NCBI GenBank assembly: GCA_008931825.1 | Contig: QXVZ01029606.1 | Location: 1 to 25,604 of the forward strand | Reading direction: 5' to 3' | From: Phallusia fumigata | Lineage: Eukaryota > Chordata > Ascidiacea > Phlebobranchia > Ascidiidae | DNA: 25,604 nucleotides | The notes under the pieces: generated by a model | Seen by the model: the letters and a program-made list of their open reading frames with translations, nothing else | Told to the model about the DNA's origin: nothing | The model's database searches: none | Made by a program: the position numbers and the translations under genes | Shown: in pieces, positions 12,501 to 20,429 of the stretch | How the letters are laid out: each line of letters begins with the position of its first letter | Position numbering within the stretch: position 1 is the first letter of the stretch

Positions 12501-13063
12501 CGCCAAAAACACTGTTTGAAACATTGCCTTCACCGAGGACGTGGATTTGTACATCGCCTTCTAGATAAAGCGGTTGTTTGGTGGTTGATTCGATGGCAGA
12601 GATGTCAGGTAGACTCGAATTCAGTTTTTGCTTTCCCACTGAAAATATAAAAGAAAATTTATTAATTCAGTGAGCAAACAGCATATTTTTCGGAGCTTTA
12701 AATTAAAAAAAAATTATTATATTTGTTTAAATGACATACCATATTTTTTTTTCCATTTAGGACCAAAACAAAATGAACAAATACACTTTTTTGACAAAGT
12801 TTAATTATTGACGATTTTATATGATAAACAAAAAAGGATTTAAAGGCAAAAAAGCAGCTAATATATTATTTCGTTTGAGTAAAATATGAAGATGTAGACT
12901 GAAGACCTTTTGTCCACAGCGAAAACAAAGTTTTAAACTTACAGTTTGTGGATCGAACTTTAAGACTTTGACTTGATTTACGTTCCCTCGAGATAGTTAG
13001 CTTCTCTCTCACAGACGAGAAACGAAAGCGGTCACCGAATTTTCTTGACATTCTTTTAACCAT
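372..13063 (-). CDS. CMIP: CMIP homologue (c-Maf-inducing protein), 5' part of gene, multi-exon, runs off left edge
   Basis: In vertebrates CMIP is a cytoplasmic signalling adaptor with an N-terminal PH domain, a helical middle and C-terminal leucine-rich repeats. Ten exons in gene order join with matching phases: 13063-12943, 12638-12415, 12028-11903, 11331-11281, 10632-10561, 9980-9891, 8969-8925 (or its duplicate 8257-8213), 6334-6272, 1068-988, 583-372. They give about 361 residues of a protein that is about 770 residues in human. Colinear matches to human CMIP, recalled from memory, include EGDVQIHV, GKTLLLQAPDSYQRD, NSLKWK, SKLL, ALAPLVENN, FFTKHCRQSPRS, FTPIVQQILKH, DFGK and MHGPLSQCPHPR. 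The start is tentatively the ATG at 13061-13063, codon 4 of the first recognised exon; an upstream coding exon cannot be excluded. The last exon ends in phase 2, so translation continues to the left. The basic Ser/Arg-rich N-terminus differs from the vertebrate one. Confidence 0.92.
845..960 (-). repeat. Degenerate copies of the 70-bp satellite in a CMIP intron
   Basis: Motifs such as AGCTCGTTAAAAAACCTGCT and CATGTAACGAGC match the satellite unit seen at 24000-24590, in that same orientation, but with many changes. About one and a half units are visible in the 404-bp intron between CMIP exons 9 and 10. Confidence 0.6.
988..1068 (-). CDS. CMIP: CMIP exon 9
   Basis: An 81-nt exon, 27 codons, phase 0 at both ends, beginning HCRQSPRSTVVVNMF and ending TPIVQQILKHTV. 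The acceptor is TTTATTAATAG and the donor GTG|GTGAGT. Human reads HCRERPRSMVVIEVF and TPVVQRILKHNM. Confidence 0.95.
1813..2374. repeat. Duplicated contig ends across 'n' at 2099
   Basis: Positions 1813-2098 and 2100-2374 are the same sequence in the same orientation with scattered substitutions and small indels, separated only by the 'n'. They begin GCAGACAAATGGCTAAGCAG and end AACAAAAGATCC. This looks like an unmerged overlap between two contigs, perhaps from different haplotypes. Confidence 0.85.
3023..3062. repeat. Contig end that overlaps 4257-4296
   Basis: The last 40 bases before the 'n' at 3063 share their first 30 bases, starting TTGTGGCCGCAATGACTTCA, with the first bases after the 'n' at 4256. 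The intervening 3064-4255 therefore sits between two ends that should join directly. Confidence 0.7.
3064..4255. other. Small contig, possibly misplaced, inside the CMIP intron
   Basis: Bounded by 'n' on both sides and unrelated to its flanks. Positions 3930-4140 are visibly richer in GC and CpG than the surrounding intron. On the minus strand an ATG in good context (AGCAAATGGCCGCC) is followed at once by a GTAAGA donor near 3938, which resembles a short first coding exon with a 5'UTR. That would be unexpected in the middle of CMIP. The short plus-strand frames here show no recognised motif. Confidence 0.45.
4548..4770. repeat. Exact 111-bp duplication across 'n' at 4659
   Basis: Positions 4548-4658 and 4660-4770 are identical by eye. 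Each copy contains a short imperfect hairpin (GATTCCAGAATAT pairing with ATATTTTTGGAATC). The exact identity and the 'n' point to an unmerged contig overlap. Confidence 0.9.
6272..6334 (-). CDS. CMIP: CMIP exon 8
   Basis: A 63-nt exon, 21 codons, phase 0 at both ends: ALAPLVENNQPSTEICSFFT plus Lys. The acceptor is TTTGTATGTAG and the donor AAG|GTACAG. Human has [20 protein letters not shown] then Lys at the same place, which makes the assignment firm. Confidence 0.95.
6335..8212. other. CMIP intron
   Basis: No supported exon between exon 8 and exon 7. Contains a short dispersed repeat at 6498-6530. The minus-strand open frame 7630-7944 has no conserved motif and no fitting splice sites and is treated as chance. 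Confidence 0.5.
6490..6540 (+). repeat. Short dispersed repeat, copy 1
   Basis: The motif AACAGGGTAACAACTGGGGC followed by a TTTGGGGGTTAA tail recurs, slightly changed, at 16313-16360 (GCAGGGTAACCACTGGGGCT, then GGGGTTTAA). It is probably a fragment of an interspersed repeat; the family is not recognised. Confidence 0.5.
8213..8257 (-). CDS. CMIP: CMIP exon 7, copy B (Glu-Glu allele), probable assembly duplicate
   Basis: Identical splice sites and length to the copy at 8925-8969, reading KSDILSGVSREEIIM. One base change (GAG versus GAT) gives Glu instead of Asp. Because the exon is a multiple of three in phase 0, including both copies would insert 15 extra residues without breaking the frame, an error that automatic prediction would not notice. 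Confidence 0.8.
8925..8969 (-). CDS. CMIP: CMIP exon 7, copy A (Glu-Asp allele)
   Basis: A 45-nt exon, 15 codons, phase 0 at both ends: KSDILSGVSREDIIM, with acceptor TTGTTTACAG and donor ATG|GTAAAT. It aligns with human TNLTTQEHENIIV. The same exon recurs at 8213-8257 with Glu for this Asp. The two copies sit in a duplicated segment on either side of an 'n', so only one should be counted. Confidence 0.85.
9398..9890. other. CMIP intron remainder
   Basis: AT-rich intron between exon 7 and exon 6 with no exon, RNA gene or repeat family recognised. Confidence 0.5.
9891..9980 (-). CDS. CMIP: CMIP exon 6: helical region
   Basis: The acceptor is TTTTTTCACAG and the donor CAG|GTAATT, phase 0 at both ends, 30 codons. 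The end, HRILLDIASKLLTQ, aligns with human INQAPLEIVSKLLSEN. The middle, TMNSALLVDD, is less conserved. Confidence 0.9.
10561..10632 (-). CDS. CMIP: CMIP exon 5: helix after PH domain
   Basis: The acceptor is CTCCTTTTCAG and the donor GAG|GTATTT, phase 0 at both ends, 24 codons. It reads MEVRKSLKILNSSSQADAML and then AELE, matching human [20 protein letters not shown] and KEI in spacing and hydrophobic pattern. Confidence 0.9.
11281..11331 (-). CDS. CMIP: CMIP exon 4: C-terminal helix of PH domain
   Basis: A 51-nt exon of 17 codons, phase 0 at both ends, reading APDSYQRDRLLNSLKWK, with donor AAG|GTATGC. The acceptor GATATAG has a weak pyrimidine tract. Human has ANSYLRDQWFHSLQWK here. The Trp after RDQ, nearly invariant in PH domains, is Leu in this gene; the second Trp (KWK) is kept. 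Confidence 0.93.
11903..12028 (-). CDS. CMIP: CMIP exon 3: PH domain, central strands
   Basis: The acceptor is TTCATTTCAG and the donor CAG|GTATTC, phase 0 at both ends, 42 codons. The run SPIQYHSIDKFASMD aligns to human SVSYSAIEDVQLLS, and CVKIIADGKTLLLQ to human CLQLTIPGGTVLLQ. The exon ends exactly where the next begins APDSYQRD. Confidence 0.92.
12415..12638 (-). CDS. CMIP: CMIP exon 2: start of PH domain
   Basis: The acceptor is TATATTTTCAG and the donor TTG|GTAGGC, phase 1 in and 0 out. It gives 75 codons including the joined Leu. The segment LYLEGDVQIHVLGEG matches the human strand around LLQEGDIQVCVI, and SSESHHITLGMDE matches human EPHHLTLAD. These are the first strands of the PH domain. 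Confidence 0.88.
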
Positions 13064-13072
13064 TGATGAACC
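12943..13072 (-). CDS. CMIP: CMIP exon 1 of those recognised: basic N-terminal segment
   Basis: The acceptor is TTTTGTGACAG and the donor T|GTAAGTTT, leaving phase 1. It encodes 43 codons beginning GSSMVKRMSRKFGDRF and rich in Arg, Lys and Ser. If translation starts at the Met at 13061-13063, the three codons before it are 5'UTR and the splice upstream joins a noncoding leader. The segment is assigned to CMIP by its phase fit to the next exon, not by similarity. Confidence 0.75.
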
Positions 13073-13797
13073 CTGTCACAAAATTCAGTAGGCAAAAACT
13101 TTATTTTTTCCTTTTTGTGTTACATCCGTGTGTAAAGTCTTTTCAGTTGGAGCATTGGTGAATAAAATTTGTAAACAGTCCACCAGCTTTTTGCATCAGC
13201 TTATAACATAAAAAACCAGCTGAAAATAAACCATACCGTCACAAAAAGGTTTTTGAAATGTTTGAAATAAGTATGAAACACAATTTTTCTTATTTGGTAC
13301 AACTTTTTAAGTGTACAAGCTGTTTTTGGATGAAGTTAGTAGTTTATTGTCACAATCAATACAACCTATAAAAATGAATTTACAATTTTTTTCGTATACA
13401 TACCTAAAAAAATAAAATTTAAAGTACTTCCTATTCTTACTTAAACCAAACAATAAAGACTGTGCCTGTTTTATGAGAATCTATACACACACTATCTTTT
13501 CAACAACATTAAAACTAACATATACATATATTTTAAATTAATATTCATCGATATAACCTTCATTTGTACTTCATTAAAGTTTCAAAGAAAGTTCTGAAAA
13601 AAACAAGTTTTCAAATAAACTTGTATACGCTGTTCTATCAGCAAATTTGTTACAAACTAACATATTTACCCAAAAACATGTGACAATAGTGAAACCCATA
13701 GCTGCTCTTTTAAATTTACACATGTTATACTCAAGGCCATGTCTTTAAAATGAGCCACTGCAAAAGGTTCCACCATATCCGAAACACTACCAACTAC

Positions 13798-14240
13798 GCG
13801 ATCGAAAATTTACAACTAACATGACATATGTGCTTAAAAATATGCGATATGCGCTGGCCCTAAAACTCATTACAGCTTTCCCAAACTCTCACATGTTAAA
13901 CTCTACGCGCATATCTTGAAATGAGCCATTGCAAAAGATTCCAGCGTGCTGGTTGCGTAAACTGAGCAGACATGACAGACAGAAGGAGTGAACTGGCCTC
14001 GATGTTTTTGCTGCGAGAAGATNGCGATCGAAAATTTACAACTAACATGACATTAAAAATATGCGATGTGCGCTGGCCCTAAAACTCATTGCCGCTTTCC
14101 CAAACTCTCACATGTCAAACCCTACAAGCATATCTTGAAATGAGCCATTGCAAACGATTCCAGCGTGCTCGTTGCGTAAACTGACAGACATGACAGACAG
14201 AAGGAGCGAACTGGCCTCGATGTTTTTGCTGCGAGAAGAT
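13798..14240. repeat. Duplicated contig ends across 'n' at 14023
   Basis: Positions 13798-14022 and 14024-14240 are the same sequence, starting GCGATCGAAAATTTACAACT and ending GCTGCGAGAAGAT, with about 4 to 5 percent differences including indels. The differences shift the reading frame on the minus strand, so the segment is probably not coding in at least one copy. Confidence 0.85.
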
Positions 14241-15239
14241 TTTCTCACAACAAAGAAGTAAAACGCATTCAACCGTAACCATTGCTGCACGCTCTGTTAA
14301 GCAGCAAAAATTAATCTTTTTTTTTGCTTTTTGAGGAAGAAAGTATGGCGACACAGCAGCACTATAATCTTCTTACTTCCTAAAATTGTCATTTTTTTAA
14401 TCGCCAATGTTTCAAAATATATTATTGTCCTTAATTGTAAATTTTTTTCTCATTTTTACTTGCGTCCTTGTTTTTTCTTGGATTTATCAATGTTGTTCGT
14501 AGATTTTTGACACTGCGCTTTTTGACATCACAAAAGAAATATATTCTTGTTTATAACACAAGACAAGCACTGTATGGTAGCTAGGTTTGTCAGGAAGACT
14601 AATTTTTGTAATGTTGATTAAGCAGTTATCCTGGCCCAAGTAAAAAATAAGCTCAAAAACTATTCCTTGTTAATAATTTTGTCACATTAGATTGCAATAT
14701 TTCAAGCTAATGAAAACAGGGTGGTATGCGGCAAGGCCACTAAACTAAAATCAGAACAGTTGAGAACCACTGCTGTAAATAAAAAATACTTGAACTTGCG
14801 TTGGCTGGCCATGCACGTTAGGCAAAAAGATACACTGAAAACCGAATCACAGACACTACATATTAGAGGCTTAATTGCCAGATCGCAGTAGTACCAATGG
14901 CGAGCCAGGCAACAATTTTGAGGGGGGCCAAGTAATCAACTTAATGTAAAACTTTGGGATTTTTTTCAGAAGTAGCCTACTTCAATGTACAATTTTGAAA
15001 TTTGGAAGGAGCCATCTGGTCCCTTTCGTCCCCCCCTCCTTTGCTCCTATATTACATCTTTAAACTTTGCTGTGGTGATCCACTGTCTTGGAATTTACCA
15101 ATTTCGGGCATAAATTTTTGTTTCTTTTCAACCTCGATGGGCGGAACAACGCCTAAATGCGTTAAGTTCATAATAAGTCCATGGTGGAGTTACCTGTCTC
15201 ATTGCAGTTACGTCTGATCATTTGGATCAAGCGGTATAC

Positions 15240-15412
15240 TTGACTGCACAGAAACTCGTTCAGGACCGCTCTTCAAGCCTGCATGTAACAAGCGCTGTGA
15301 TTGACTGCACTAAGCTCGTTGGAAAACCCGCTTTAGACGTTCAGTCGTGAGTGTCACAAGCGCTATGGTTGACTGCACGAAGCTCGTTAGGGAGCCCGCT
15401 TTAATTTCGGAT
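15240..15412 (-). repeat. Degenerate 70-bp satellite units
   Basis: Three imperfect units with the marker strings AACTCGTTCAGGA, AAGCTCGTTGGAAAACCCGC and AAGCTCGTTAGGGAGCCCGC, plus CAAGCGCTATGGTTGACTGC. Orientation is that of the 24000-24590 array. Spacing is irregular (about 60 and 68 bp) because of deletions. Confidence 0.8.
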
Positions 15413-15637
15413 TGGATATCTACAGCTATCCAAATAAAATGCAGAAAATAAAGCCACAACAACAAGCAGTTTTCGTCAAATTTTCAGTTTTTAACTGTAT
15501 ATACAGTATGTGGCAACAGCTTTTGCCTGACAATTTTGCAAAACCGGCAATGCCAAGTACTTTTTCATGTCATTCATGCAAATTAGCACATTTTAAAGAC
15601 ACAATACTTTGTGTAGTTGTTAATTTAAATTTAAATC

Positions 15638-15647
15638 TTTATTTATT
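15638..15647 (-). promoter_or_regulatory. Possible polyadenylation signal of UBE2V
   Basis: On the minus strand this reads AATAAATAAA, about 220 bases beyond the UBE2V stop codon and the first such signal met in the transcript direction. Use of the site is inferred, not shown. Confidence 0.35.
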
Positions 15648-15867
15648 ACTTTTTTGGGAGAAAATGCATTTCATAACATCAGTGTTAATAAATACGAATT
15701 GTCACCTATTTCACACCGCCGTCAGAAAAAAAAACATTTTTTAAAATTTTTTGGTCACCAAAATGAAGTCTTCAATTAAAATCATTATAAAGGACATTTT
15801 AGATCAGGCAAAATAGCTACATGGGTACACAATAAGTGTGACAAATTAGAAAAAAGGTCCTCGCTCA

Positions 15868-16005
15868 TCAATAAGTCGAGTTCTCAGGCGGTTGTTTCAG
15901 TGTGCAATTTTTTTTATCCCTCATCGATGTACGCAAATCCTTCAAAAGCATTTTTATCTTCGAGTTGCGGTTCCAAAACTGCAGAGAATGAAATTTTTCA
16001 TCCAA
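15868..16005 (-). CDS. UBE2V2: UBE2V exon 4 and stop
   Basis: The acceptor is TTTTATCTTTTAG, 138 nt including TGA. It begins [20 protein letters not shown] and ends [10 protein letters not shown]. Human has [20 protein letters not shown] and LPQPPEGQTYNN. An alternative acceptor CTCTGCAG at 15981-15988 would also stay in phase but would drop eight residues, so the upstream one is preferred. Confidence 0.92.
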   Translation of the reverse strand: MDEKFHSLQFWNRNSKIKMLLKDLRTSMRDKKNCTLKQPPENSTY

Positions 16006-18185
16006 CTAAAAGATAAAACAAGAGTTGGTGATTGTTCGTAATTTTATCTCATCACCATTTTATCAAGTTTTATTATGCCACTGTTGGCAATGTAAGAATC
16101 CACAATGCCAATTATTTCTGCTGGAGCAGTTGTATGCTTTGATTCTAACTAGTTGCAATCCCTTATTGGAGTTTTAAATATTAACCAATGAGATCGGCCA
16201 AAAATGCCTAACCAAAGTAATAAACTAGAATTTGAAAAGCACGTGTAAAAGAATCACAGGTACAACATGTCAACATATTATATTTAACACTAAACAAACA
16301 TTATTAGACCCATTTTAGGGGGCTAGCAGGGTAACCACTGGGGCTGTGGGGTTTAATGAAACTGATACGCAACACAATGTTTCATCAAATTCTGTTAACC
16401 ATTTTATGTCAAAGTGTATAGACCAGGTGCAGTGGGAGAAAAAAGAAAATGGATCCATAAACACAATGCCTTACCTTTCCTGATGAATTAACTTGAGGGT
16501 GGTTAATTCTAGTGCAAAACTTAACCTTCGGAGGTGATTCCGGGTAATTTTCACCGCAGTAGATCTCTAGTGTATAAATTCGATTTGCAAAAGTGGACTG
16601 TAAAACAAAATAATTGTCATGGACCTTCGCACACACAACTGTACACTACACCAACCAAGGGGAGGATAAGGTAATAGCTTCAATCGTTATCCCTAAACTA
16701 GTTATTATGGCATTGCTTTGGTACAGTTACACAACTTATATCGGGCTGACATAACCCAGCCTTTGGGGCCAGAATAAGGAAGGGCAAAAGAGATAATCCC
16801 CTGAAGAGATATAATACTATTTATTAACTATGGATGCAATATTTCAACGCACTTTTTTTTATGTTCTTGGCTATTACTGTTATCAAAATATACAACACTA
16901 AAGGCACTACATATAACACACAAGGCACCCCTTCCCCTTAACTGTTTCACTTTCCCATTTTATTCTTGTGTGTTGTAATGATGTCATGCTTTGAGAAATG
17001 ATGCCAAACATTTACAATAAAACATATACATTCACTATACATATATTATACAAGTTCTATAGCGTGTTTTCAATAAGGCTAAAATAAGTTTATGCAATGC
17101 CTGACAGCATCAGCTTAAAATATTTTACATCTGGGGGTCCAATAATCGTGCAGTTCCAGTGAGTAAAAGTCGAATCATTTTCATTTTTGAGCCCCCAACT
17201 TATTGTTCCATCACCAGTTCCTTTTAAACCATCCTCGAGCTCCTCAAGCAACACAAAATTCCTCGGAACTGTGAAGAAAACATGTGTAGGTTTAAATGAA
17301 AGATAGTTGTTTCATTATTATGTTGCTGTGTGTTGTGAAAGCTTTCAGTTTTGGGCACCAGGTCTCTTTTGTACTGTTTTCAGAATGAAACTAAAGGAAA
17401 CAATACAGTCTAGATTACAGAGATAGTAGAGTGCATTTTAGGCAATGCAGTTCCGCAACAGGTAAATAAATGTGATGTAAAATAAGTTGAAGTTGCAGCA
17501 TAACTGTGGAATTTTGCAACCTCAAAACAACTCGGGGGTGATATCAACTTTAAACACAAACGATAAAACATGACAATTTTGTATTCAACCGATCAGTAAA
17601 GCTGTCGCCTGTGTCTCTCTGAGAAGAAACTTAAGCAACACTGCTCCCAACCAGTGGACCCAATGCCCAACAGTTGGCCCATTTGTGAGAAAAAACACAT
17701 TTTGTCGTCGTCTCACAGATTACTGTGATCCTAGGACTGTATGTGTGAATTCACATGTATACATACCGGTGCCTTCGAATGCTGCTGGTGCACTTGGTTC
17801 GCTTGGTCCGTCACTTGGTGCACTAAAACTCGAAACGTTTGCTATTTATGTTCACGGTTAGTGCTTTTGGGGTCAGGGGGTCGGGATTAGTAAATTACTG
17901 AAAAAATGGTAATCGTGGCATCAAAACGGGTTACCTGCAGTATTTATGAGTTTCGTCGCATCAAAATGGGTTACTTGCGCGTTACCTGCAGTATTTACAA
18001 TTTCGTCCCATTTTCCCCTATCTAAATGCGTTACCAGCAGCATTCGAAGTTTTTTGCGACGGACCAAGTGCCGGACTAAGCGAACCAAGTAAACCAAGTG
18101 AACCAAGTGCACCAGCAGCATTCGAAGGCACCCTATACATACACCATTCCATTTGACAAATTTACTTACCTGTGACACAAGACAT
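15868..18185 (-). CDS. UBE2V2: Ubiquitin-conjugating enzyme E2 variant (UEV, Mms2/UBE2V type), complete, four exons
   Basis: UEV proteins lack the catalytic cysteine of E2 enzymes. They bind UBC13 (UBE2N) and position an acceptor ubiquitin so that Lys63-linked chains form, in DNA-damage tolerance and immune signalling. Coding exons are 18185-18170, 17268-17129, 16597-16475 and 16005-15868. The joined frame encodes 138 residues (human UBE2V2 has 145) and ends TGA at 15868-15870. Clear family blocks are [61 protein letters not shown] and LKQPPE. The region after NSSGK, where an E2 would carry its Cys, reads [14 protein letters not shown], with no Cys, as expected. Compared with human, the N-terminus is three residues shorter, one residue is missing before the conserved Trp, and the C-terminus ends STY. 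It is best seen as co-orthologous to UBE2V1 and UBE2V2. Confidence 0.96.
16006..17128. other. UBE2V introns 3 and 2
   Basis: Intron 3 (16006-16474) and intron 2 (16598-17128) hold AT-rich sequence. A short repeat at 16313-16360 in intron 3 resembles the one at 6490-6540. Nothing else is recognised. Confidence 0.55.
16475..16597 (-). CDS. UBE2V2: UBE2V exon 3
   Basis: The acceptor is TTTTGTTTTACAG and the donor GGAAAG|GTAAGG, 123 nt, phase 0 at both ends. It begins [20 protein letters not shown] and ends HPQVNSSGK, aligning without gaps to human [20 protein letters not shown] and the NNSSGM end. Confidence 0.96.
17129..17268 (-). CDS. UBE2V2: UBE2V exon 2
   Basis: The acceptor is TTTTCTTCACAG and the donor CCAGAT|GTAAAA, 140 nt. 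It encodes [20 protein letters not shown], then GTISWGL and IIGPPD. The PRNF motif carries the Phe that in human MMS2 inserts into UBC13. Confidence 0.96.
17767..18133. mobile_element. 367-bp nonautonomous element with terminal inverted repeats, in UBE2V intron 1
   Basis: The left end reads GGTGCCTTCGAATGCTGCTG from 17768 and is matched in reverse complement by the right end near 18132. The perfect inverted repeat is about 33 bp and continues imperfectly through 9-bp subrepeats of the type ACTTGGTTC, of which the right end has two more than the left. Both sides are flanked by TATACATAC (17758-17766 and 18134-18142), a likely 9-bp target-site duplication. The interior has no coding capacity but contains repeated blocks around GGGTTACCTGCAGTATTTA and an extra internal copy of the terminal motif at 18033-18049. 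A 9-bp duplication would fit Mutator-like elements; the family is not established. Confidence 0.85.
18170..18185 (-). CDS. UBE2V2: UBE2V exon 1 (16 coding bases)
   Basis: The ATG at 18183-18185 begins MSCVT and is followed by a consensus donor ACAG|GTAAGTAAA, leaving phase 1. The tiny first coding exon parallels the human gene, whose first exon encodes only MAVSTG or similar. The joined codon is GTT (Val of VPRNF). Confidence 0.88.
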
Positions 18186-20340
18186 TGTGATGAAGCACAA
18201 ACAGTATCTTGTGAACTATATGGGAAGCTACCTCTTACAAAAAACCTACATAATGAAAAAGGTGTGTTATGTACGGTTTCAGAACAGTTTAAGCTATGTA
18301 TACATGCAAACAATATTTACAACTAAAATATCGTCATTTGTAACACTAACACCCTAAGCTGCTACAATGTGTGACAGCTGTTGACAACCTGTCTTTGAAA
18401 CTTCCATTTTACATCTGGTCAAAAAACTCACTTTTGCAAATAGCAGGGTAATTTGTACATTCTGTTACAAATAAACAAAATTTTGGTTTTCAAATTCTTT
18501 AACGAGGCTAGCATGTAACACAAAAGTTCTTCCGGTCTTTTGTTGCCATAATATAAAACTGTTTGATTTGATGTATTCAAACCATGTCAGTCTTGTGGTT
18601 CCACTTTAAACCAGGAAATAAATGCAATGTTGTAGGGAAAATATAAACCCGACTATAATCTTCACAAGAATAATCCATTACAACAGCATGACCATCCCCT
18701 ATTAAGTTTTTTAGTGACACTTGGGTATGCTGAATACAGTGCAGTAATCATGCATGGTTTAAGCAGTGAAATAGGCACTCTTCGATCCATTGCTATGGAA
18801 GTACATGACAATAGAAACCAAAATTTGAAGACGTTGTAAGGATATGCCTTGGGTATGCTGCATGCAGGTACGCAACCAAATGTGGATTTTTCTGATACAA
18901 CAAAGTAACCCGGATTGTAAAGTGAATTATACTTTACTTACAAATTGCACTCTTTTCTTGTAAATAGAATGTTGGTTAATGTGCAATAAAACAATGTCAA
19001 TCTATGTTAAATGAATGTGCCGAGTCTAATATGGTTAATTATATTTGTTCCTGCCATAACAAATATTGCACATAAAACTGCCCTAAACTATCCAGCGCAC
19101 ACTTTTTTGCATTTTGGCCACAGTATTTAAAGGTTTACCAAACACCAAAATACATCACAATAGAAAACTTGAAATACAAGAAACATTCCACATTGAAAAT
19201 TTTTGTTCTAAAGCCAAAAATATTATTCATTCCACCTAAATTTACCACGAGGCAATGGTAAATTGTGCATCATGGAACAAAAAATTTAGACGAAGTAATT
19301 CAATCAGCAGTCAAAACTTGAGGATTATGACACAAAATTAATTTATTCAACTAGATCAGGACAATATTTGACACAGTTTAGGGTCAGTTGAAAACTCCGT
19401 AAATACAATTACAAAGGTAGCAGTTCGATCAAACATTGATCAAATCTCAAGGATTTCACAATTTACCCATCCCTGTGAAGGAAAATCAAAGATTTTGCGA
19501 TCTAGGTACAGTGCAACATAAAAATATTAATCGAATCAAAAACCTGAAAACATTTCTGTTTCGCAAACACATACAAATTTTGCAGTATTTTTACCTCAAA
19601 GTTTTAATTTATATTTTAGTTACGTTTAATTAAATTTCATATTGTTAAAAGTACTGTAAATATTTTAATTTTAAAACGTTGAAAGAACCTATTTGGTAGT
19701 GTACCTAATTACAAATTAACGAAACCACTACCAGCACGGCCTTTAAGTTTACACTTAGCCAAGGGGCAGGGGCACTTGTACTTTTAGTTTTAAGGAGTAC
19801 GAGATCTGTTCCTAGGGGTTAGAGGAAGGTTAATTATTTGAAAATAGGAACAACAAATACGGGGAACGAGTACTGGTTGGTGATATTCAAGTGCCACTGA
19901 CATTAAAAAAATATGAATTAATGCCATAAAATTTCACACAGAATTTCCCAGAAACATCTTTAAAAATGCCCTAATAGATTTAAAAGTATTAAATAGTTTA
20001 AAAAAACGCCAAATGTACGAAAGTCATTGAGTTTACATTTCGAGAAAACATCACGGAGAGGGAAAAACAGCCCTTTTTTCCTAATTCTCTCGGCAGAATT
20101 TACCTTACCCAGACGAACTGCGGGGCGAAGCAGATGGTTCGAACACATGCTCAGAACGGCGAAGTCGAAAATAGGAAAACTTTCGTGTTTTGGGGGCAGT
20201 TTAAAAACTAATAAACAAGAAACATGTAAAGTGGTTTAGTATTTTTGTGTTTGCAGATAACTAAAATGTACGTACGCTAGTCCAAACGTTGCTGTTGTTT
20301 ACAATAAACTAATTTCAAAGCATCTACTGCAAAAGACAAA
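18186..20340. other. Region upstream of UBE2V, no supported gene
   Basis: The first few hundred bases should contain the UBE2V promoter and 5'UTR; no clear TATA box or trans-splice acceptor can be called. The rest is AT-rich with chance open frames and one repeat fragment near 19720-19900. Confidence 0.5.
19720..19905 (+). repeat. Diverged interspersed repeat, hAT-like, copy 1
   Basis: The strings GGAGTACGAGATCTGTTCCT, TAGGGGTTAGAGGA and GGGGAACGAGTACTGGTTGG match, in the same order, GGGGTACGATATCTGTTTCT, AGGGGTCCGAGGA and GGGGAACAAGAACTGGTTGG at 25215-25440. The two are clearly copies of one family. The style resembles nonautonomous hAT elements, but termini are not defined here. Confidence 0.6.
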
Positions 20341-20356
20341 GCGACATTACCAAGAG

Positions 20357-20364
20357 GATGGATA
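20357..20364 (+). CDS. Possible tiny first coding exon of an unidentified plus-strand gene
   Basis: ATGGATAG is followed by a consensus donor GTAAGTTCC. Start-plus-donor arrangements like this occur for real short first exons (compare UBE2V exon 1 in this window). An acceptor at 20456-20465 (TTTGTGGCAG) would continue in frame for about 37 codons to a stop, beginning NPVGKLRFLYVIVNL, but no family is recognised. The case is weak. Confidence 0.2.
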
Positions 20365-20429
20365 GGTAAGTTCCTGTGGTTTCTGTTTTTCTTTATAAGC
20401 TATTTTATTTTCCCGAAAACATAAGTTAT

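Larger units (their letters stand above)
9981..12942. other. CMIP introns between exons 6 and 1
   Basis: Five introns of 580, 648, 571, 386 and 304 bp (9981-10560, 10633-11280, 11332-11902, 12029-12414, 12639-12942). Both strands were read for further exons. None is needed, since the flanking exons join in phase and follow human CMIP without a gap. Confidence 0.6.
13073..15867. other. Spacer between the CMIP coding start and the UBE2V stop codon
   Basis: About 2.8 kb. It should hold the CMIP promoter and any 5'UTR exon, and at its right end the UBE2V 3'UTR. It also contains the duplicated segment around 14023, repeat debris near 14700-15000 and degenerate 70-bp satellite units at 15240-15410. 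No RNA gene or further conserved coding exon was recognised. Confidence 0.5.

Noticed and set aside
15412..15744. Plus-strand open frame of 110 codons
   Set aside because: Antisense to the UBE2V 3' region, no motif, homopolymer-rich end, no splice or promoter support.
13063..18185. Operon of UBE2V and CMIP (same strand)
   Set aside because: The genes are about 2.8 kb apart; tunicate operon genes usually lie very close together.
17921..18313. Longest minus-strand open frame (130 codons) upstream of and across UBE2V exon 1
   Set aside because: It runs through the inverted-repeat element, where 9-bp subrepeats give [15 protein letters not shown] runs, and conflicts with the well-supported UBE2V exon 1 and its donor.
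20100..20160. tRNA-like B box (GGTTCGAACAC)
   Set aside because: No matching A box or foldable acceptor and anticodon arms around it.
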